NCBI GenBank assembly: GCA_029932755.1
Contig: JAOZPK010000005.1
Coordinates: 1 to 28,222, forward strand
From: Candidatus Cloacimonadota bacterium
GTDB lineage: Bacteria > Cloacimonadota > Cloacimonadia > Cloacimonadales > TCS61
DNA length: 28,222 bases
Direction of reading: 5' to 3'
Translations under genes and position numbers: made by a program
Shown here: in pieces, positions 24,714 through 28,222 of the stretch
Layout: every line of letters begins with the position of its first letter
Position numbering within the stretch: the first letter of the stretch is position 1
The notes under the pieces: model-generated
The model's database searches: none
The model's input: only the letters and a program-made list of their open reading frames with translations
What the model was told of the DNA's origin: nothing

Positions 24714-25775
24714 TTATTCTGCTTTACACCTAACAAGTGGTAATGAATCAAGAAATGACTTTATTCTAATTCTCATAGAATGTTTGGTCTTAGCTGAAAA
24801 GTGGCGAGATAGTTCTTGTGTCTTTTCTATATAATCATTCTCACTATCACTTTTTGCATAGTAAAAGATTTCAATCTCCATACAATTATCATCTTCTACT
24901 ATTTTATTTAGTAAGGTTCTATCAGATAGTCCACAAGAATGTCCCATAATATAAACCTTAAATGGGTTAGATTCAATAAATCGAGAAAAATCCTGATAGT
25001 TATTTGTCTTAAAATAGCCAAATGATTTAAAATTTTTTAAATACTCATTACTATTTATGTTCTCTATTTTCTGATAATAAGTATCAATTTCGTCTCCATA
25101 TCCAAAAATTATCGGATTTATTTCATCTTTTAATTTTCCATGGATATTATTAACATTATATTGATTATGATGTAAATATTCCAGATAAATTTCAATCGTA
25201 GATGTATAATTGAAATTTAAAAACATAATTTGTGTTCGTGTATTAGGAACAGTTGAGAAATGATTTTTAAAATGCTCAACTATATCTGGGATTTGATTTT
25301 TCTTTGAGGATTCAACTATGTTTAAATATTTTTGAAGCTCATTTTTAAGATAATCGAAATCATCATTTAATTGTTTTGCTTTTAAATCATATATTGTAGG
25401 TTGGGTGGGGGTTTGTTCTCTTTGACGATAGATTTCTTTTAATAAATCATAATATACTGACTCTATTTCAATCCAGTTAAGTTCGATAGTTATATTAAAC
25501 AATTTTTTTAGAAAAGCAGATTTTATATTAAATTTAATTTCGTTTTTATTTAGCTCGAGTGAGTGTTTGAAGTTATTAATAGAAGTACAATCTATTGATA
25601 AATTATCAATATAAAAACTCTTAAATGATATTACAACAAGCCGATCTTCATATTCTTTAAATTTATGAAAATCTTGTATAGTATTGTTTAAATACCATAA
25701 TAGAAAATCTGTATATCTTGTTTTTAGCCCATGAGCTAAGTCAAATCCATTTCCGATTAATACTAGTTTATTCAT
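24714..25775 (-). CDS. AbiH-family phage-defence protein
   Basis: A 353-residue protein close to the length of lactococcal AbiH (about 346). The start MNKLVLIGNGFDLAHGLKT carries the AbiH signature (LIGNGFD, then a GLKT segment), and VYIMGHSCGLSDRTLLN near the end matches its conserved C-terminal HS motif. Members cause abortive infection in some phage-host pairs; the molecular mechanism is not established, and here the role is inferred from family. A GGAGA site supports the start. The gene follows the YgiQ-type gene by 24 bases on the same strand, so it may be transcribed from it. Its sequence looks especially AT-rich and its neighbours are core genes, consistent with horizontal acquisition. 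No toxin or nuclease partner is visible. Confidence 0.85.
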   Translation of the reverse strand: MNKLVLIGNGFDLAHGLKTRYTDFLLWYLNNTIQDFHKFKEYEDRLVVISFKSFYIDNLSIDCTSINNFKHSLELNKNEIKFNIKSAFLKKLFNITIELNWIEIESVYYDLLKEIYRQREQTPTQPTIYDLKAKQLNDDFDYLKNELQKYLNIVESSKKNQIPDIVEHFKNHFSTVPNTRTQIMFLNFNYTSTIEIYLEYLHHNQYNVNNIHGKLKDEINPIIFGYGDEIDTYYQKIENINSNEYLKNFKSFGYFKTNNYQDFSRFIESNPFKVYIMGHSCGLSDRTLLNKIVEDDNCMEIEIFYYAKSDSENDYIEKTQELSRHFSAKTKHSMRIRIKSFLDSLPLVRCKAE

Positions 25776-25799
25776 ATCTTATCTCCACATACATACATC

Positions 25800-27575
25800 T
25801 CAATTTCTTCTCTTACGTTTATTAGATGTTATCCTTCGTTCATTATCCAGAAAGAAGTCTATCAGATCCCTTCTACCGGCGTTCTTCAAAGCTTCAATTA
25901 TCAGCTTTTTGTTCTGTGGTACAAACCATTGAACAAGAGCTTTCTGTAACCTGATCTCCCTGCCTTTTGGAGTGCTGATCTTCTTACCATCAAGGTCGAG
26001 TCCAGTATAATACATCATTGTACTTTGCGTCATTGGAGTCGGTGTAAATTGCTGGATCTGTTTCAATTTAATCCCCTTCTTCTTGAGATAAGTTGCAAGT
26101 TTGATCGTCTCTTTTAAACTGGATCCCGGATGTCCAACAATAATGTATGGAACAATAAATTGTTTTTTACCAATATCATTGCAATAATCGCTATATATAT
26201 CATGGAATCGTTCATAAAGTTTAATAGAGGGTTTGTGCATATAATGCAGAACTTCGGGGCTGATATGTTCCGGTGCAAGTTTGAGAAGTCCGCTTGTATG
26301 GTATTTGGCAACTATTTTAATATAATCAATATCTTTTAAAGCCAGATCAAACCTGATACCGGAAGAGATAAAGGAGTGTTTTACCCTCCGGAGTTTCCTA
26401 ACTTCATTTAATAGTTTTTTCTGTGCTTCATGAGAAGTTTCTAAGTGAGGACAAATATCAGGAAATAGGCAAGAAGTTATTTTGCAGGTTTCACTTATCC
26501 CCAGTTTACAACTCATTCCATACATATTAGCTGAGGGACCGCCTATATCACTAATCGTACCCTTAAAATTTGGATCTATTGCAATGTTCTTAATTTCTTT
26601 TATTATTGAATTGATACTGCGAGATCTGATAGTTTTACCCTGATGCTCACCAATCGCACAAAAATGACAACCGCCAAAACAACCTCGATGTGCAGTTATA
26701 GAGTCCTTGATCTGAGTAAATGCCGGAATCTGCTTACCTTTATAATCGGGATGCGGTAGACGTGTGAAATCTAGATCATAAATTTTATCAAGCTCTTTTG
26801 TAGAAAGGGATTTTGCAGGTGGATTATGAATGAGAAAACTTTTACCAAATTGTTGGATGAGAATTTTATCACGAAAATCATGCCAGAATATTTTATGCAT
26901 TTTTAAGAAATTATCCTTAGAAAGATCGGATGTAAATTCCGGTAGAACAACTGCTCCTTCGATCTCTTTTCCCATTACTACAGTTCCTTGGATATTGTTC
27001 ATTTTCTTTATGTCATCACCATTGTTTAATCTTCTAGCTACCGTATTTATCGTCCTCTCACCCATTCCATAAACAACTATATCTGCTCTGGAATCAAAGA
27101 TAATAGAATTTCTTAGTTTATCACTCCAATAATCATAATGCGGCAGCCGACGCATACTTGCTTCTACACCACCTAAGATCACAGGTGTTTCTTTGTAAAT
27201 AGATCGTACTTTCTGAGTGTAAACAACAGCAGCTCTGTTCGGGCGTAATCCACTTTTCCCACCGGGTGAATAGGCATCTTCTGAACGTATCTTGCGAAGT
27301 GCAGTGTAGTGGTTTATCATTGAATCCATATTCCCCGAAGATATTCCAAAGAATAATCTGGGGCGTCCGAGTTTTTTAAAATCGGCATCACCTTGCCAGT
27401 CAGGTTGGGAAATTACTCCTACTTTGTATCCTTCTGCTTCCAGAGATCTGGCAATAATCACGGGACCAAAACTGGGATGATCAATATAAGCATCACCTGT
27501 AATGATAATAATATCAAGTTGTTTCCAACCTCTATCTTTAAGATCTTTTTGTGATGTTGGTAAAAAGTTATTCAT
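25800..27575 (-). CDS. YgiQ-family radical SAM protein
   Basis: A 591-residue protein with the YgiQ N-terminus FLPTS...LDIIIITGDAYIDHPSFG and a radical SAM motif GCFGGCHFCAIGEHQGK (C299, C303, C306). GGVEASMRRLPHYDYWSD and KLAPEHISPEVL further match the family, which has no firmly established reaction. Cytoplasmic. The ATG at 27575 is fixed by homology, but directly upstream is the T-run of the cold-shock terminator, so there is no Shine-Dalgarno site. It ends in TGA. AbiH follows after 24 bases. Confidence 0.92.
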   Translation of the reverse strand: MNNFLPTSQKDLKDRGWKQLDIIIITGDAYIDHPSFGPVIIARSLEAEGYKVGVISQPDWQGDADFKKLGRPRLFFGISSGNMDSMINHYTALRKIRSEDAYSPGGKSGLRPNRAAVVYTQKVRSIYKETPVILGGVEASMRRLPHYDYWSDKLRNSIIFDSRADIVVYGMGERTINTVARRLNNGDDIKKMNNIQGTVVMGKEIEGAVVLPEFTSDLSKDNFLKMHKIFWHDFRDKILIQQFGKSFLIHNPPAKSLSTKELDKIYDLDFTRLPHPDYKGKQIPAFTQIKDSITAHRGCFGGCHFCAIGEHQGKTIRSRSINSIIKEIKNIAIDPNFKGTISDIGGPSANMYGMSCKLGISETCKITSCLFPDICPHLETSHEAQKKLLNEVRKLRRVKHSFISSGIRFDLALKDIDYIKIVAKYHTSGLLKLAPEHISPEVLHYMHKPSIKLYERFHDIYSDYCNDIGKKQFIVPYIIVGHPGSSLKETIKLATYLKKKGIKLKQIQQFTPTPMTQSTMMYYTGLDLDGKKISTPKGREIRLQKALVQWFVPQNKKLIIEALKNAGRRDLIDFFLDNERRITSNKRKRRN

Positions 27576-27607
27576 AAAAAAAGCGACGCTTCCAGCGTCG
27601 CAAAAAA
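27576..27607 (-). terminator. Terminator of the cold-shock gene, abutting the ygiQ-like start
   Basis: A perfect 8-bp stem (27583-27590 with 27594-27601) with loop tcc is flanked by A/T runs. On the minus strand it ends in seven T (complement of 27576-27582), directly before the ATG of the YgiQ-type gene at 27575. Confidence 0.85.
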
Positions 27608-27621
27608 TTGCAATTATCCGA

Positions 27622-27834
27622 TTATGGATTTAATCTGATAATATTAATTGCTTGAACGCCTCTATCAGTTTCAATTGTGTCAAATTCTACTTCTTCATCC
27701 GGAATGAGTATTTTTCTACCCAATTCTGATGCTGTTACTATTGATTTCCAGTGAACGAAATATTCTTTTCCTTCTGCTGTGATGACAAAGCCGTAACCTT
27801 TTCCTTCATCAAACCATTTTACAGTTCCCTTCAT
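27622..27834 (-). CDS. Cold-shock-type RNA-binding protein
   Basis: A 70-residue single cold-shock domain: MKGTVKWFDEGKGYGFV with the RNP1 motif KGYGFV, and RNP2 as YFVHW, close to the family consensus VFVHF. It would bind single-stranded RNA or DNA and act as an RNA chaperone; cold induction is not shown by the sequence. AAGGAAG gives a good ribosome site. A strong terminator (27576-27607) follows. Confidence 0.94.
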   Translation of the reverse strand: MKGTVKWFDEGKGYGFVITAEGKEYFVHWKSIVTASELGRKILIPDEEVEFDTIETDRGVQAINIIRLNP

Positions 27835-28222
27835 TTTTATCTTCCTTTTTTGTTTTATTTACAATTTCTAATTACTTCTAAAATAAGCAAGAGATTTATT
27901 TTCCGTCATTCAGCCATAGGCTGATAAATCTGAGGTTTAGCTGCCGAAGGCATGGGATCTTCTTGCTATTACATTTAACGAAGAATTAAGAAAAATAAAT
28001 GCTTGGATTTATCCTTCCTTAAGAGAGCAACGTGAGAGACTCGTCCAGTCTACTCTCAGCTTCGACCAGGCAGGCAGGATGACGGAATTTTGAAACAACG
28101 TGTAAGACTCGTCAGGATGACTATGTTTATTTAACAAACTTGTGAGAATACAATAATATGATCATATCCTTTTCTCAGAATGAACATTACAACTGAATTA
28201 TTGCCTTTAAGTTTTATCTTTT
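27835..28222. other. Gene-free end of window with repeat element
   Basis: This 388-base stretch to the window end holds no credible gene. It contains the ribosome site and untranslated leader of the cold-shock gene (next to 27835), the repeat element at 27904-28084, and a further partial copy of its right end (cgtgtaagactcgtcaggat, 28100-28119). Confidence 0.6.
27904..28084. repeat. Short intergenic element with inverted ends (copy C, expanded)
   Basis: It starts cgtcattc and ends aggatgacg (28076-28084), with inverted ends like those of copy B. It shares tcttcttgct (27958-27967) and ttaacgaaga (27975-27984) with copy B at the same spacing. Extra segments sit near both ends, so it is longer (181 bases). 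No transposase or reading frame. Confidence 0.55.

Overview
The window looks like chromosome from an AT-rich, anaerobic, Gram-negative bacterium of the FCB group; Candidatus Cloacimonadota is my best guess. This is an inference from four secreted proteins that end in a Por/type IX-type sorting domain (a YPNPFNP-like motif, then a lysine-rich tail such as KKMLLLK), from a tungsten-type aldehyde:ferredoxin oxidoreductase, and from the gene complement. I see no rRNA, tRNA, CRISPR array, transposase or phage structural gene.

Layout. Plus strand, 1-4411: the end of an outer-membrane protein; a small secreted sorting-domain protein; a large secreted protein (1437-3389) whose reading frame is interrupted by one in-frame TGA and otherwise stays open; and a MoaD-like/E1-like gene pair. 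Minus strand, 13233 down to 4477: a tightly packed unit of transglutaminase-like protein, GlmU-like protein, ricT, rlmN, deoC, aldehyde ferredoxin oxidoreductase and a double ThyX-like protein. Minus strand, 22264 down to 13450: serC, a Gx-transporter membrane protein, a class A penicillin-binding protein, a membrane glycosyltransferase and a 1195-residue beta-helix surface protein. Minus strand, 27834 down to 22498: a cold-shock protein, a YgiQ-type radical SAM protein, an AbiH-type phage-defence protein and a C25 (gingipain-like) peptidase homologue.

The main discovery candidate is the gene at 1437-3389. The TGA at 1617-1619 lies exactly where the first cysteine of a thioredoxin CxxC motif would be (U-G-G-C). 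A GC-rich hairpin with a G-starting triloop follows 12 bases later, which fits a bacterial SECIS element, and several other genes here end in TGA, so the code is standard. The simplest reading is a secreted selenoprotein: signal peptide, Sec-containing thioredoxin fold, PKD domain, parallel beta-helix, and type IX sorting domain.

Functional links. DeoC makes acetaldehyde and glyceraldehyde 3-phosphate, and the adjacent oxidoreductase could oxidise an aldehyde with ferredoxin. The MoaD-like/E1-like pair, converging on the same locus, could supply sulfur for the pterin cofactor. Several intergenic regions hold short elements with inverted ends (491-592, 22372-22485, 27904-28084) and a separate palindromic repeat (24541-24595).
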